Below are positions 39,298-48,908 of a stretch of DNA of 64,000 nucleotides, one piece after another. Numbering within the stretch: the first letter of the stretch is position 1; each line of letters opens with the position of its first letter. The stretch is taken from the NCBI GenBank assembly GCA_949294395.1, contig CASFGU010000025.1, positions 1-64,000 of the forward strand. Direction: 5' to 3'. The stretch comes from an uncultured bacterium. GTDB lineage: Bacteria > Cyanobacteriota > Vampirovibrionia > Gastranaerophilales > Gastranaerophilaceae. The translations under genes and the position numbers were made by a program. A model generated the notes under the pieces. It did no database searches, was not told the origin of the DNA, and saw nothing but the letters and a program-made list of their open reading frames with translations.

Positions 39298-40989
39298 ATG
39301 TCATTACCAAATGTAGCATACTTTTCAATGGAAATCGCTCTTGACCAGTCTTTAAAGACATATTCAGGCGGTTTAGGATTCCTCGCAGGTTCACACATGT
39401 TATCTGCAGGATACTTACAGATGCCAATGGTCGGCGTAACAATGTTGTGGTCATACGGCTACTATGACCAGAGAATTGCACACGATGGTCAGGTTGAAGT
39501 TGCGTACATCAGAAAATATTATGACTTCTTAAAAGACATCAATGTTCAGACAGAAGTTGATATTTTCGGTGAAAAAGTTAAAGTTAAAGCTTACCTTGTT
39601 GAGCCTGAATTATTCGGCGCTTGCCCTGTATATCTTTTAACAACTGATATTGAAGGCAACAGCGACTGGGCTAAGAGTATTTCTCACAAACTTTACGACG
39701 GAAACGAAAAAATCAGAATTGCTCAGGAAACAGTTCTTGGTATTGCAGGTGTTAGAATTCTGCAGGCAGTCGGCTATAAATTTGATGTTGTTCACATGAA
39801 CGAAGGCCACGCGCTTCCTGCTGCTTTTGAATTATTAAGACAGCACAACGGCAACCTTGAAGAAGTTAAAAAACACACTGTATTTACAACTCACACTCCT
39901 GTTGCAGCAGGCAACGAAGTTCACTGGGTTGATACACTTATGGAAGGCGGCTTCTTTGCAGGCGCTTCACGTGAAACCGCAGTCAACCTCGGCGGCGAAA
40001 ACTTCTCACTTACAGTTGCAGCTTTGAGAATGTCAAGAATTGCAAACGCAGTATCTCAGCTTCACGGGCTTGTAGCAAACAAAATGTGGGAATGGGTTGA
40101 CGGAAGATGCCCGATTAGAGCTATCACCAATGCTGTAAACCTCCATTACTGGCAGGATGACCGTATTAAAAACGCTCACACTCCTGAACAATTGCTTGCT
40201 GTTAAACGTGAAATGAAAGAAGAACTCTTTAAACACGTTGCAAACGTTGCTGGTAAGAGATTTGACCCTGATGTATTAACAATTACATGGGCAAGAAGAT
40301 TTGCCGACTACAAACGTGCCTGGTTAATCTTGATGGATAAAGACAGAATTAACAAGCTTCTTGATGAAAACAAAGTTCAGATTATCTTTGCCGGCAAATT
40401 CCATCCGGACGATGTTATGGGTAAAGAAATGTTCAACAAGCTCTTGAACAGATCTCATTCAATGAAAAACGTTGTTGTTCTTCCTGGATATGAACTTCAG
40501 CTGTCAGGCTTACTCAAACGCGGCTCTGACATCTGGTTAAATACACCGCTCAGACCGTTTGAAGCTTCCGGTACTTCAGGTATGTCAGCTAACGCTAACG
40601 GCGCATTACACTTATCAATCTACGACGGATGGACTGTTGAAGGGACATTCGACGGAATCAACGGATACACTGTTGAATATCCGGGACTTGATGATGAAAT
40701 GCCTTGGGAAGAACGTCACTGGAAAGATCATGAATGTATCATGAATATCATCGAAAACAGAATTATTCCTACATACTACGAAAACAAACAGGAATGGGCA
40801 AGATTGATGAGACAGGCTATCAGAACATCCGAAGCTTACTTCAATTCTGACAGAATGGTAATCGAATACTACAACAGATTGTATAAACCGATTGCACACG
40901 ATGATTCATCAACAGGGACAGACAAAAAAGAAATGAAAATTTCTGAAACTCCAACCTTTGATGCGTGGACTTTCTCAAATATTAAATAA
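39298..40989 (+). CDS. glgP: Alpha-glucan (glycogen) phosphorylase, short form
   Basis: This 563-residue protein belongs to the short alpha-glucan phosphorylase type: 'VAYFSMEIALD', 'YSGGLGFLAGSHM', 'HMNEGHALPAAFELL', 'FTTHTPVAAGNEVHWV' and, at the PLP and phosphate site, 'LNTPLRPFEASGTSGMSANA'. It releases glucose-1-phosphate from glycogen or maltodextrins. The PLP lysine region appears as 'EASGTSGMSANANGALH', where the canonical KxSGTxNMK motif is replaced, as is usual in this subfamily. With glgC (61668-62903) it indicates glycogen storage. Codon use (many GAA/AAC/GGC) looks well expressed. Confidence 0.93.
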   Translation: MSLPNVAYFSMEIALDQSLKTYSGGLGFLAGSHMLSAGYLQMPMVGVTMLWSYGYYDQRIAHDGQVEVAYIRKYYDFLKDINVQTEVDIFGEKVKVKAYLVEPELFGACPVYLLTTDIEGNSDWAKSISHKLYDGNEKIRIAQETVLGIAGVRILQAVGYKFDVVHMNEGHALPAAFELLRQHNGNLEEVKKHTVFTTHTPVAAGNEVHWVDTLMEGGFFAGASRETAVNLGGENFSLTVAALRMSRIANAVSQLHGLVANKMWEWVDGRCPIRAITNAVNLHYWQDDRIKNAHTPEQLLAVKREMKEELFKHVANVAGKRFDPDVLTITWARRFADYKRAWLILMDKDRINKLLDENKVQIIFAGKFHPDDVMGKEMFNKLLNRSHSMKNVVVLPGYELQLSGLLKRGSDIWLNTPLRPFEASGTSGMSANANGALHLSIYDGWTVEGTFDGINGYTVEYPGLDDEMPWEERHWKDHECIMNIIENRIIPTYYENKQEWARLMRQAIRTSEAYFNSDRMVIEYYNRLYKPIAHDDSSTGTDKKEMKISETPTFDAWTFSNIK

Positions 40990-41013
40990 TTTATATATAT
41001 AATATTTGCAAAA

Positions 41014-41046
41014 AGGAACTGATTATTAAATCAGTTCCTTTTTTGT
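41014..41046 (+). terminator. Terminator after glgP
   Basis: AAGGAACTGATT and AATCAGTTCCTT arms are followed by TTTTTG on the + strand. It lies 25 bases after the phosphorylase stop. Confidence 0.9.
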
Positions 41047-41096
41047 TGGCACAAGGGTTTTAGAGACAATTACAACCTCTGTTTAGATGATATTTG

Positions 41097-41111
41097 TTAA
41101 GAAATATTACA
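41097..41111 (+). promoter_or_regulatory. 15-bp motif TTAAGAAATATTACA upstream of a coiled-coil gene
   Basis: It is identical to the motif upstream of the coiled-coil gene 9902-10417 (10495-10509, minus strand) and placed at a similar distance from the start codon. A shared regulator or a special promoter element could explain this. Confidence 0.45.
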
Positions 41112-41197
41112 AAAATAAAGCCAAAAATTAAAGTTTTCAACTCAGCATGCCGATACAAATAACACAAGGAAATAAAACAAACGAAAGGGATTATGCT

Positions 41198-42289
41198 ATG
41201 GGAATGGCAGCATCACAGGCCAGGTTTTTAGGTCTGACAGCAAGAAAGACAAACGTAGAATATGAAGGACAACAGATTAACCAGCAGAGAACAACATTAT
41301 CTAACCAGTCTGCTAACTACTACAATCAGTTGTTAGGTATGGAAGTTCCTGTTCCGCCTTCAGTAGATGATTACACAAAGACAGTTTACTCATTCACTGA
41401 CGGTGCACTTGAAAACGTTGTAACTTCATTGATTGCACAGGGCGCTGGGGAGTTTCTGGTAAGCTATACAAGAAGCTATACAGATGATACAGCCGTTGTT
41501 TCAACAACATCATCTATCATAACCAGAAGCGGTACTGAAGGAGCTTATGTTTACAACGTAGGTGCAAAACAGTTGAGAGCACTCGGTCAAGGACTTCAAG
41601 GTACAGATGGCAACTATAGCCTGACAGCAGAGTTCAAAGAATTTGCCGCAAAAGATGAATACCTTTCTACATTGACTGAAGATCAGCAAATTAAGTTATT
41701 GCTTGAAGAACAGGCATATAAAGAAAAACTTGATGAAAAATACAATAAAGATGTTGATAGTGCAGATGATTTCTGGCAGGTATACTATAAACATGACACA
41801 ACCTCCGGCACATACAATCCGGTATTCTACAAGACCAGTGACCTTACAAAGGATACCACAATCTACAGCGACAAAACAGGAGCATCACAGTCATTCATCC
41901 CTGCTTATGCAACCGGTTCCGAAAGAGTTACCGATGAAATTAAAGGTACTACTGCAAAACTTGAACAGGACACTTCAGGCAGATACATCAACATTACATT
42001 GAATCCTGATACCGATGATGAAGTAACTTACTCATTAACCACCCAGACAACAACTGATCAGGATGCGTATAATGATGCTATGAACCAGTACGAATACGAT
42101 AAAGCTACTTATGACAAAGCTATCGAAGATATTAACAACAAAATCGAAATCATCCAGATTGAAGATAAAAACCTTGAATTAAGATTGAAACAGTTAGATA
42201 CTGAACAGGATGCAATTTCAACAGAAATTGATGCAGTATCAAAAGTAATTGAAAAGAACGTAGAATCTTCATTCAAAACATTCGGTTAA
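41198..42289 (+). CDS. Coiled-coil protein with N-terminal ASQARFLGLTARK motif
   Basis: I start at 'MGMAASQARFLGLTARK', 363 residues, because AAAGGG lies 8 bases upstream; the longer start at 41147 has no ribosome site. The N-terminal 45 residues are helical ('EGQQINQQRTTLSNQSANYY'), the middle is Thr/Tyr/Asp rich and probably beta, and the last 70 residues form a helical pair ending 'KNVESSFKTFG'. This tail matches the partial gene at 1-135. No signal peptide is seen. The helical ends and variable middle recall appendage or axial proteins, but the function is unknown. Confidence 0.78.
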   Translation: MGMAASQARFLGLTARKTNVEYEGQQINQQRTTLSNQSANYYNQLLGMEVPVPPSVDDYTKTVYSFTDGALENVVTSLIAQGAGEFLVSYTRSYTDDTAVVSTTSSIITRSGTEGAYVYNVGAKQLRALGQGLQGTDGNYSLTAEFKEFAAKDEYLSTLTEDQQIKLLLEEQAYKEKLDEKYNKDVDSADDFWQVYYKHDTTSGTYNPVFYKTSDLTKDTTIYSDKTGASQSFIPAYATGSERVTDEIKGTTAKLEQDTSGRYINITLNPDTDDEVTYSLTTQTTTDQDAYNDAMNQYEYDKATYDKAIEDINNKIEIIQIEDKNLELRLKQLDTEQDAISTEIDAVSKVIEKNVESSFKTFG

Positions 42290-42453
42290 TCGGAAATTGG
42301 CGGCAGGGCTATATATCCGCCAATTATCCGAGAACGAATTCTTTAAAAAGTTCACCGAATGTTAGAGTTGACATCAGGACTTTTTGTGAATTTCTTAAAA
42401 AATTCGTTTAACGATAATTAAAATTCCAAAAATTCCCTATAAAAAATTTCCCG

Positions 42454-42483
42454 ACGACTTCCTCAAAAAGTCGTTTTTTTTTG
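42454..42483 (+). terminator. Terminator upstream of smc
   Basis: ACGACTT and AAGTCGT arms are followed by a run of nine T. It lies about 165 bases after the coiled-coil gene and before the smc promoter. A second similar AAGAATTC/GAATTCTT-like pairing precedes it at about 42330-42410. Confidence 0.65.
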
Positions 42484-42528
42484 CGCAAATATTAACAAAG
42501 GCGTAACATTTTTGACATGTCCGGCAAG

Positions 42529-42557
42529 TTGTTGTCTAATGAATATAAGACTATAAT
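42529..42557 (+). promoter_or_regulatory. Promoter of the smc-scpA-scpB operon
   Basis: TTGTTG (42529-42534), a 17-base spacer and TATAAT (42552-42557) lie 11 bases before the smc ATG. A GTAGGA sequence between them could serve as a weak ribosome site. Confidence 0.6.
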
Positions 42558-42568
42558 CGGGTAGGATA

Positions 42569-45500
42569 ATGTATATAAAACAACTTGAGATTGATAATTT
42601 TAAATCATTTGCCAACAAATCAGAAATCCCGTTTTTAAAAGGGTTCACAACTGTATCAGGGCCGAACGGCTCAGGCAAAAGTAATATCATAGACAGTGTT
42701 CTGTTTGCACTCGGGCTTGCAAAAGCAAGCGATCTGCGTGCAGAAAACCTTTCCCACTTTATCTCTACCTACACAAAAAGAAACGAAGCCGCCGTTAAAG
42801 TCACTTTTGGTGATATGGATGACGGTCAGGACTTAAGCATTACAAGAAGAATAAGAAAATCCTCGCAGGGCTATGCAAGTACATATTACCTCAACGATTC
42901 GGTAACTACATTATCCAATATACACGCAGTACTTGAAAAATATAATGTTACCCCGAACAGCTATAATGTTATGATGCAGGGGGATGTACAATGGATTACA
43001 AACTGCACCCCGCGCAACAGGCGTACGATTATTGATGAAATTGCAGGTATTGCGGATTTTGACAGAAGGATAGAACAGGCGACAAATGAACTTTCTGACG
43101 TTGAGCAGAGGGTTGAGCGCTCTACGGTTATTCTGACAGAAATTGACGCAATGCTTGAACAGCTCAAAGAAGAACGCGAAGTCGCCATAAAATATCAAAA
43201 ACTCCGCGAAGAAAAAACAGGTCTGGAAAGCCAGATTAATAAAGTAAGATTTTTTGATCTCAAAAAAAAGCTGGAAGAGGCGCACGCTAATATACTTGAA
43301 TTTACTAAAAAGAAAAAGGAAGAAGAAGTCAAAAATAAAGACCTTGACGAGAGGTTAAAACTAATAAATACAAAATATCAGGAGGTTTCAGCTTCCATAA
43401 AAGAAAAAGGAGAAGCAAAGCTTCTTGAACTTAAATCGCGTCAGGAGGAGTACAAAGGTGCTGTTGACCGGAAGCAGAATGCACTTAATTTTTCAGACAA
43501 ACAAATTCTCGACGGACTTAAAACCATTGAAAACGCCAAAAACGGAATCGAAACTTTTAAGAAAAAAATTGAGGATACAAAGCTTAATATAAAACTTAAA
43601 GAAGAAACCATTAAACGTATTGAAGAAAATATCGCTGCAAAAAAGACTGAACTTAAAAAGATTATGGAGGATATGACAGGGCTCAGCAGCACTGCTGAAC
43701 AACATATAGAAAACAGAAACAGGCTCAGAAAAGAACTGGAGGAACTTCAAGACAAATCAACCTCGATTCTCCAGCAAAAACTTCCGCTAGAAAATGAACT
43801 TAAAAATATTAAATCAGAACTTGAGGCTGCAAAGGCAAAACTCGCAGAACTGGAAGAATTAAAAGCCAATTTCACCTCAAACTATGACTTAAAAAAACAG
43901 CTTGTCGAGCAGCTTGCCAAAGAAATTCAGGACTTCAAATCAATCCAGCTTAATTCAATGAACGAACTGGACAAAACAAACAATGAAATTAATGACCTGA
44001 ATTATAATATCAGAATGGCTTACAATAAGCTTTCTAAAATGGAGGCAATGAAAAGTGCGGCTCAGGCAAGCATGGGTAACGCCATTGATACTGTTATGAA
44101 TGCAAAACTCAAAGGCGTTCACGCACCTCTTGTTAAACTGGGTACGGTTGATAAAGAGTACTCAACCGCAATGGAAGTAGCATTCGGCGGAAGAATGGCG
44201 CACATAGTCGTTGATGATGAACATGTGGCATCAGTCGCGATTGAACTTTTAAAGTCTTCCGGCGGCGGCAGAACGACTTTTATTCCTCTAAACAAGGTTC
44301 AAAAGGCACCTTCCCGCCTTTCGCTTCCAAAAGAGCGCGGAGTAATTGATTTTGCAATAAATCTTGTCGATTTTGACGATGAATATATAAACGCATTTTA
44401 CTATGCAGTCGGCGACACAATTGTTGTGGAAGATATGGAGTGTGCAAAAAAATTAATCGGAAGATACAGAATGGTTACGCTTGCCGGAGAACTTTTTGAA
44501 AAATCAGGAGCGATTACAGGCGGTTCTATGAGAAAAAACAGCCTGAGCTTTTCGCAGAATGATGATGCGCAGCTTGAGGAATTTAAAAATAAAGTCAAAG
44601 ATATGGAAAAGCACTTAGGAGAACTTGAAGCTAAGAAAAATTCTCTTGAAAACAAACTCAACTCAATAAGACAGAATTACTCAGATGCGGTGAGCGAACA
44701 CTCAAAAGCAAAGTTAGAGCTTGACAATATGAACCGCAGCTACGAAAACAGCGAAAACCTTTTAAAAGAAAAGTCAGAGTTTATTAAAATTTCAGAACCG
44801 AAAGTTGAAGAGTTGAACAAAAAGCTTGATAAACTTGAAGAAAATGACATAAGTATCAATGACAAAATTCTGGATATTAAAGACAAAATTGCGGAAATTG
44901 AAAAACTAATAAACGATAAAGACCTGAAAGAACTTAAAGACAAAACCGAAGGCGTTGAAAATGAGATTAAGCGGCTTCAAGCAAACCTTATGTCAGCCGG
45001 CAACGACAAAAACGAACTGCAAAGAGAAATAATCTTTAACGAAGGGTTAATTAAAACCCGAGAAGAGGAAATCGTTGAACGCGAAAACAACAACAAAAAA
45101 CTTGAGCAGGACAAAATTCAATTTAAAACTGAAATTGAAGAAATTAACCAAAAGAGCGAAAGCTTAAGAGATGAAATTGCTCAGATTGAAGAAAAAATGG
45201 GCGAATTACTCAAGCAGCGCGACGAGATTCAAACAGATTTAAACAATCTTGAAAAAGAAAAACACGTCAGAAATGCTGACATTGAAAGGATTGCCGAGCA
45301 GATTGAATCGTTTAAATCCCGCAGACGCGAACTTGAACCGCAGCTTGAAACTTCAAGAAAAGAACTTGAAGAAAGCGGTGTGGAGGTGAATAAACTTGAG
45401 CCGACCGAAATTTCAGTAGAAGAAATCACCGCAAAAATCCAGCGTCTTGATAAGAAAATGACTGAACTCGGAGACGTTAACATGCGCGCTATCACAACCT

Positions 45501-46060
45501 ATGATGAGAAACTCGCCAGACAAACCGAGATTAAAGAGCAGATTGAAGTATTATCAAAAGAACGCAAAGAAATTTTAGAAAGAATGAACGGATACGAACA
45601 GCTGAAAAAAGAAACTTTCATGAAAACCTTCAACAATATAAATGAAAACTTTAAAGAGGTATTCCACCAGCTCTCTGAAGGGGAGGGCGAACTAAAACTT
45701 GAGCTTCCTGATGATCCTCTGAAGGGAGGACTTACCATTGAAGCACAGCCGCGTGATAAAAAACTGCAGCGGTTAGAAAGTATGTCCGGAGGGGAAAAAG
45801 CGCTTACGGCTTTAGCCTTTGTATTCGCAATCCAGCGCTATATGCCGTCACCTTTCTATGCGTTTGATGAGGTAGACGCAAGCCTTGATACAATGAATGT
45901 TGAGCGTATCGCCCACATGGTGCAGAATCAGTCAAAAGATACGCAATTTATAGTAGTTAGTCACAGGAAACCTATGATAGAATCAGCTAACAGAACAATC
46001 GGTGTAACTCAAAAAGAAAAAGGTATCACAAGAGTAACGGGAGTTAAATTAAGAGATTAA
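42569..46060 (+). CDS. smc: Chromosome segregation protein SMC
   Basis: This 1163-residue condensin ATPase has Walker A 'GPNGSGKSNIID' at about 32-43. Two long coiled coils flank a hinge at about 510-660 ('GVHAPLVKLGTVDKEYSTAM'). The C-terminal signature is 'SMSGGEKALTALAFVF' and Walker B is 'YAFDEVDASLD'. It compacts and segregates the chromosome with ScpA and ScpB, whose genes follow. Its stop overlaps the scpA start (TAATGA), so all three are coupled. Confidence 0.98.
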   Translation: MYIKQLEIDNFKSFANKSEIPFLKGFTTVSGPNGSGKSNIIDSVLFALGLAKASDLRAENLSHFISTYTKRNEAAVKVTFGDMDDGQDLSITRRIRKSSQGYASTYYLNDSVTTLSNIHAVLEKYNVTPNSYNVMMQGDVQWITNCTPRNRRTIIDEIAGIADFDRRIEQATNELSDVEQRVERSTVILTEIDAMLEQLKEEREVAIKYQKLREEKTGLESQINKVRFFDLKKKLEEAHANILEFTKKKKEEEVKNKDLDERLKLINTKYQEVSASIKEKGEAKLLELKSRQEEYKGAVDRKQNALNFSDKQILDGLKTIENAKNGIETFKKKIEDTKLNIKLKEETIKRIEENIAAKKTELKKIMEDMTGLSSTAEQHIENRNRLRKELEELQDKSTSILQQKLPLENELKNIKSELEAAKAKLAELEELKANFTSNYDLKKQLVEQLAKEIQDFKSIQLNSMNELDKTNNEINDLNYNIRMAYNKLSKMEAMKSAAQASMGNAIDTVMNAKLKGVHAPLVKLGTVDKEYSTAMEVAFGGRMAHIVVDDEHVASVAIELLKSSGGGRTTFIPLNKVQKAPSRLSLPKERGVIDFAINLVDFDDEYINAFYYAVGDTIVVEDMECAKKLIGRYRMVTLAGELFEKSGAITGGSMRKNSLSFSQNDDAQLEEFKNKVKDMEKHLGELEAKKNSLENKLNSIRQNYSDAVSEHSKAKLELDNMNRSYENSENLLKEKSEFIKISEPKVEELNKKLDKLEENDISINDKILDIKDKIAEIEKLINDKDLKELKDKTEGVENEIKRLQANLMSAGNDKNELQREIIFNEGLIKTREEEIVERENNNKKLEQDKIQFKTEIEEINQKSESLRDEIAQIEEKMGELLKQRDEIQTDLNNLEKEKHVRNADIERIAEQIESFKSRRRELEPQLETSRKELEESGVEVNKLEPTEISVEEITAKIQRLDKKMTELGDVNMRAITTYDEKLARQTEIKEQIEVLSKERKEILERMNGYEQLKKETFMKTFNNINENFKEVFHQLSEGEGELKLELPDDPLKGGLTIEAQPRDKKLQRLESMSGGEKALTALAFVFAIQRYMPSPFYAFDEVDASLDTMNVERIAHMVQNQSKDTQFIVVSHRKPMIESANRTIGVTQKEKGITRVTGVKLRD

Positions 46061-46872
46061 TGATAAACAGTACTGAAACATTAGCATTAAATTACGATTG
46101 GCCCGAGATTGAGAAACATACCGAAAACGAGGGCATAGGTTTTCTTGTTAACATGGCAAAAGCAGGAAAAATTGACCCGTGGAACATCAATATTGTTGAT
46201 GTTACGGATAAATACCTTGCGCACCTTTGCGAGATGAAGTCACAGAACCTCAGATTAACAGGCAGAGCATTTCTTTTTGCGTCAGTGCTGCTGAATATGA
46301 AGTCGAAAGTTCTTGACGGGGTTGACATTATGCAGTTTCAGCCGGAGGAGGACAATCATCTTGAATACGATGACGACGGATTTATTGTGGAATATCCAGA
46401 AGAAGATTATGTTCCGACGGCAAATGTTCAAAGCATAGATGATGTTCTACAGAGAAGAACGAGTGTACGACTTAACCGTAACAGAGTTGTAACCCTGCGT
46501 GATTTGATACGCCAGTTAGAGTTTTATGAAAAATTAGAAAAGAAACAGTCTTTAAAACAGGCTCACGAACGCGCTAAAAACAGGGTGCGTTCGTATGCAA
46601 GATTTACACCGGAAGATATTATTAACCTTGCACACGAAGAATATATTGAAGATTGTGTATTGAAACTAAAAGAAAATCTTTCGCAGATTTTTGAACGTGA
46701 AGATAAAATAGAACTGAATGAACTTACGCTTCTCGGGATGGATAAGATAAGCGCATATATAGCACTGTTGTTTTTATCCGCAGAGAGTGACTATGAGCTT
46801 GTTCAGGATGAATTTTATTCGGATTTGTATGTAGTCAGAGGTGAACATGGAACAGTTGAAAGCGCGGATTGA
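46060..46872 (+). CDS. scpA: Segregation and condensation protein A
   Basis: This 270-residue kleisin bridges the SMC heads. N-terminal 'GIGFLVNMAKAGKIDPWNINIVDVT' (in parts) and 'RAFLFASVLLNMKSKVL' are typical, and the C-terminal winged helix includes 'LTLLGMDKISAYIALLFLSA'. A linker from about 85 to 130 is acidic. It starts within the smc stop and its end overlaps the start of scpB by 26 bases. Confidence 0.95.
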   Translation: MINSTETLALNYDWPEIEKHTENEGIGFLVNMAKAGKIDPWNINIVDVTDKYLAHLCEMKSQNLRLTGRAFLFASVLLNMKSKVLDGVDIMQFQPEEDNHLEYDDDGFIVEYPEEDYVPTANVQSIDDVLQRRTSVRLNRNRVVTLRDLIRQLEFYEKLEKKQSLKQAHERAKNRVRSYARFTPEDIINLAHEEYIEDCVLKLKENLSQIFEREDKIELNELTLLGMDKISAYIALLFLSAESDYELVQDEFYSDLYVVRGEHGTVESAD

Positions 46873-47362
46873 GGCTGTTTTATTCACAACGGCGCAGGCT
46901 CTTTCCATAAAAGAAATAGCTGAAATACTTGGAGAAGAAGATGTTGATAAAGTAGAAGAAGCAATGCTTGATCTTATTATGGACTATTCATCAAGAGAAG
47001 GCGCGCTTGAAATAGATGATGAAAACGGCTACATTTTACAGGTAAAAGAAGAACACATGGATATAGTGGAAAAATTGTGTCCTGTGGAACTTAAACCGGC
47101 TGTACTGCGAACACTTTCCGTTATTGCATTGAAAGAACCAATTAGACAGACCGATTTAAAAGAACTCAGAGGCTCAACCGCTTATGAACACGTTCAGGAA
47201 CTTCTTGATAAGGGTTTGATAAGCCGGACAAAAGACAAAAACGGCAGAAGCTACAATCTTAAAACAACTCCGAAGTTTTCGGAATACTTTAAACTCAAAG
47301 GGGATACCCGATCTTTAGCAAAACTTCTTGAAGTTGACAAGGGAATAAAAGATAATGATTAG
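46847..47362 (+). CDS. scpB: Segregation and condensation protein B
   Basis: This 171-residue protein, made of two winged-helix domains, binds ScpA. It has 'IEAVLFTTAQALSIKEIAEIL' in parts near the N-terminus and 'LKPAVLRTLSVIALKEPIRQTDLKELRG' in parts. I use the ATG at 46847 with AGAGGTG upstream; a GTG at 46841 is also possible. It overlaps scpA at one end and the metalloprotease gene by 8 bases at the other. Confidence 0.95.
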   Translation: MEQLKARIEAVLFTTAQALSIKEIAEILGEEDVDKVEEAMLDLIMDYSSREGALEIDDENGYILQVKEEHMDIVEKLCPVELKPAVLRTLSVIALKEPIRQTDLKELRGSTAYEHVQELLDKGLISRTKDKNGRSYNLKTTPKFSEYFKLKGDTRSLAKLLEVDKGIKDND

Positions 47363-48698
47363 AAAAAGTTTTTTTATTACATCAATTATAATTGTGATAG
47401 CTGCTTTAGTCTTTGTTAAGTTTTTACCGGCTTATTTTTACAGTGCAGGAGAGCGCTCCTACAAAGAGCGTAATTATGTTGAGGCATACAAAAACTTTGC
47501 GGCAGCAAGGCGGCTTGCACCTTCTAATAAGGATTACCGCTACAACTATGTTCTTGCCCTTGCGCACCTGAAGCCGACGTTAAAAGTCCAGAAGGAAATG
47601 TTTGCAATATCTCAGGACAACAGACATGACGACAGCGCAAGAAGGCTTGCGCAAAATCAGATTGAAACATGGCAGATGAAAGTTCTGTCTGCTTATGGAA
47701 GTAATTACATCGAACAGGTGCCGCTTGATAGTCATATTTTGAGATGGAATTTAAAGTCAATGCCGCTTGATGTAAGTATTGAGACGCCGGAAGGAGATAC
47801 GCTTCCGCAGTATTACAATGAAGAGATAACAAAAGCCTTCATGCAGTGGCAAAATTCTACAGGCTTCATAAAATTTAATTTTACGGATAAACCTACCAAA
47901 GCAGATATTGTAGTAAAATTTATGGCACTGCCCGAAAGCAATTGTTCCGCCTCTGGTTGTAAATACGTAGTTGCTTTCACAAACCCTACTTTTAAAGGGA
48001 ATATTCTAAAAAAAATGACTATTACTCTCTATGATAAGGACGCTTACGGAAACTATTTTTCCGATAAAGAATTATACAACACAATTCTCCATGAAATCGG
48101 ACACGCACTCGGAATAATGGGGCACAGCTACAGCACTGACGACTTAATGTATATGTCCTCAAGAGAAACTCAGGATAAAATTTTTACCAGATTTAGAAGC
48201 AGCTTCCAGTACCTTTCAGCAAAAGACTTAAACACATTAAGACTGCTTTACAACATGACACCGACAATTACCGACACTCCGCTTAAAGAAATCGATAGTG
48301 AGGGTTTGATTTATTCACCGGTGGTTCTGGGAAGTGCTGAGGAAATGGGCAACCAGAAGTTAAAAGAGGCAGAAAATTACATTAAAAATGCTCCTGACCT
48401 TCCGGGAGGGTATATTGATCTTGCCGTAGCCTACGCGCAGCTTGGCAAACTCCGCAAAGCTTCAGAAAATCTTGATAAAGCGCTGCAGCTTGCAAAAACT
48501 GATCAGGATAAGTATGTGATTTATTACAACTATGCTGTTGTTTACCTAAATAATAACAAGCCTGACAGCGCGCTTAAATATGCACAGACAGCCCAGCGCA
48601 TTAACAACAGCGAGGAAGTTCGAGACTTAATCAGCAACATTGAACACGCAATTTCTACAAAACAAAAGCCGTTCAAAGATAATTTCTTAACTGAGTAG
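47355..48698 (+). CDS. Matrixin-type zinc metalloprotease with TPR repeats
   Basis: This 447-residue exported protein has an N-terminal hydrophobic anchor ('FFITSIIIVIAALVFV'), a first TPR unit ('ERNYVEAYKNFAAARRLAP'), a metzincin protease domain with zinc site 'HEIGHALGIMGH' at about 245 followed by 'LMYMSS' (Met-turn), and C-terminal TPR units ('PGGYIDLAVAYAQLGKLRKA'). It likely cleaves envelope proteins. Its start overlaps scpB by 8 bases, so it is expressed with the condensin genes, an unexpected partner for them. Confidence 0.88.
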   Translation: MIRKSFFITSIIIVIAALVFVKFLPAYFYSAGERSYKERNYVEAYKNFAAARRLAPSNKDYRYNYVLALAHLKPTLKVQKEMFAISQDNRHDDSARRLAQNQIETWQMKVLSAYGSNYIEQVPLDSHILRWNLKSMPLDVSIETPEGDTLPQYYNEEITKAFMQWQNSTGFIKFNFTDKPTKADIVVKFMALPESNCSASGCKYVVAFTNPTFKGNILKKMTITLYDKDAYGNYFSDKELYNTILHEIGHALGIMGHSYSTDDLMYMSSRETQDKIFTRFRSSFQYLSAKDLNTLRLLYNMTPTITDTPLKEIDSEGLIYSPVVLGSAEEMGNQKLKEAENYIKNAPDLPGGYIDLAVAYAQLGKLRKASENLDKALQLAKTDQDKYVIYYNYAVVYLNNNKPDSALKYAQTAQRINNSEEVRDLISNIEHAISTKQKPFKDNFLTE

Positions 48699-48908
48699 CA
48701 GAGGAAATTGCCGGAATGCCTATCGCAGTTAACACCACATCTCAAAATGCTGTACTGCTGAACATTGTTACAAAGCGAACCAAACTTGTTGTCATCCTGA
48801 ATTTATTTTATTACAACAGCTTAATTAAAAACTCTTCACAAAGGCTTTAAAAAAAAGTTTGTTTTGGTTATGTTTAATAAGTTGGCAGTAAATAGATGAG
48901 GAAAAGAA

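Noticed and set aside
42961-45738. Many antisense frames inside smc
   Set aside because: These are shadows of a long Lys/Glu-rich coding sequence on the other strand and show Ser/Leu/Phe-rich translations with no ribosome sites.
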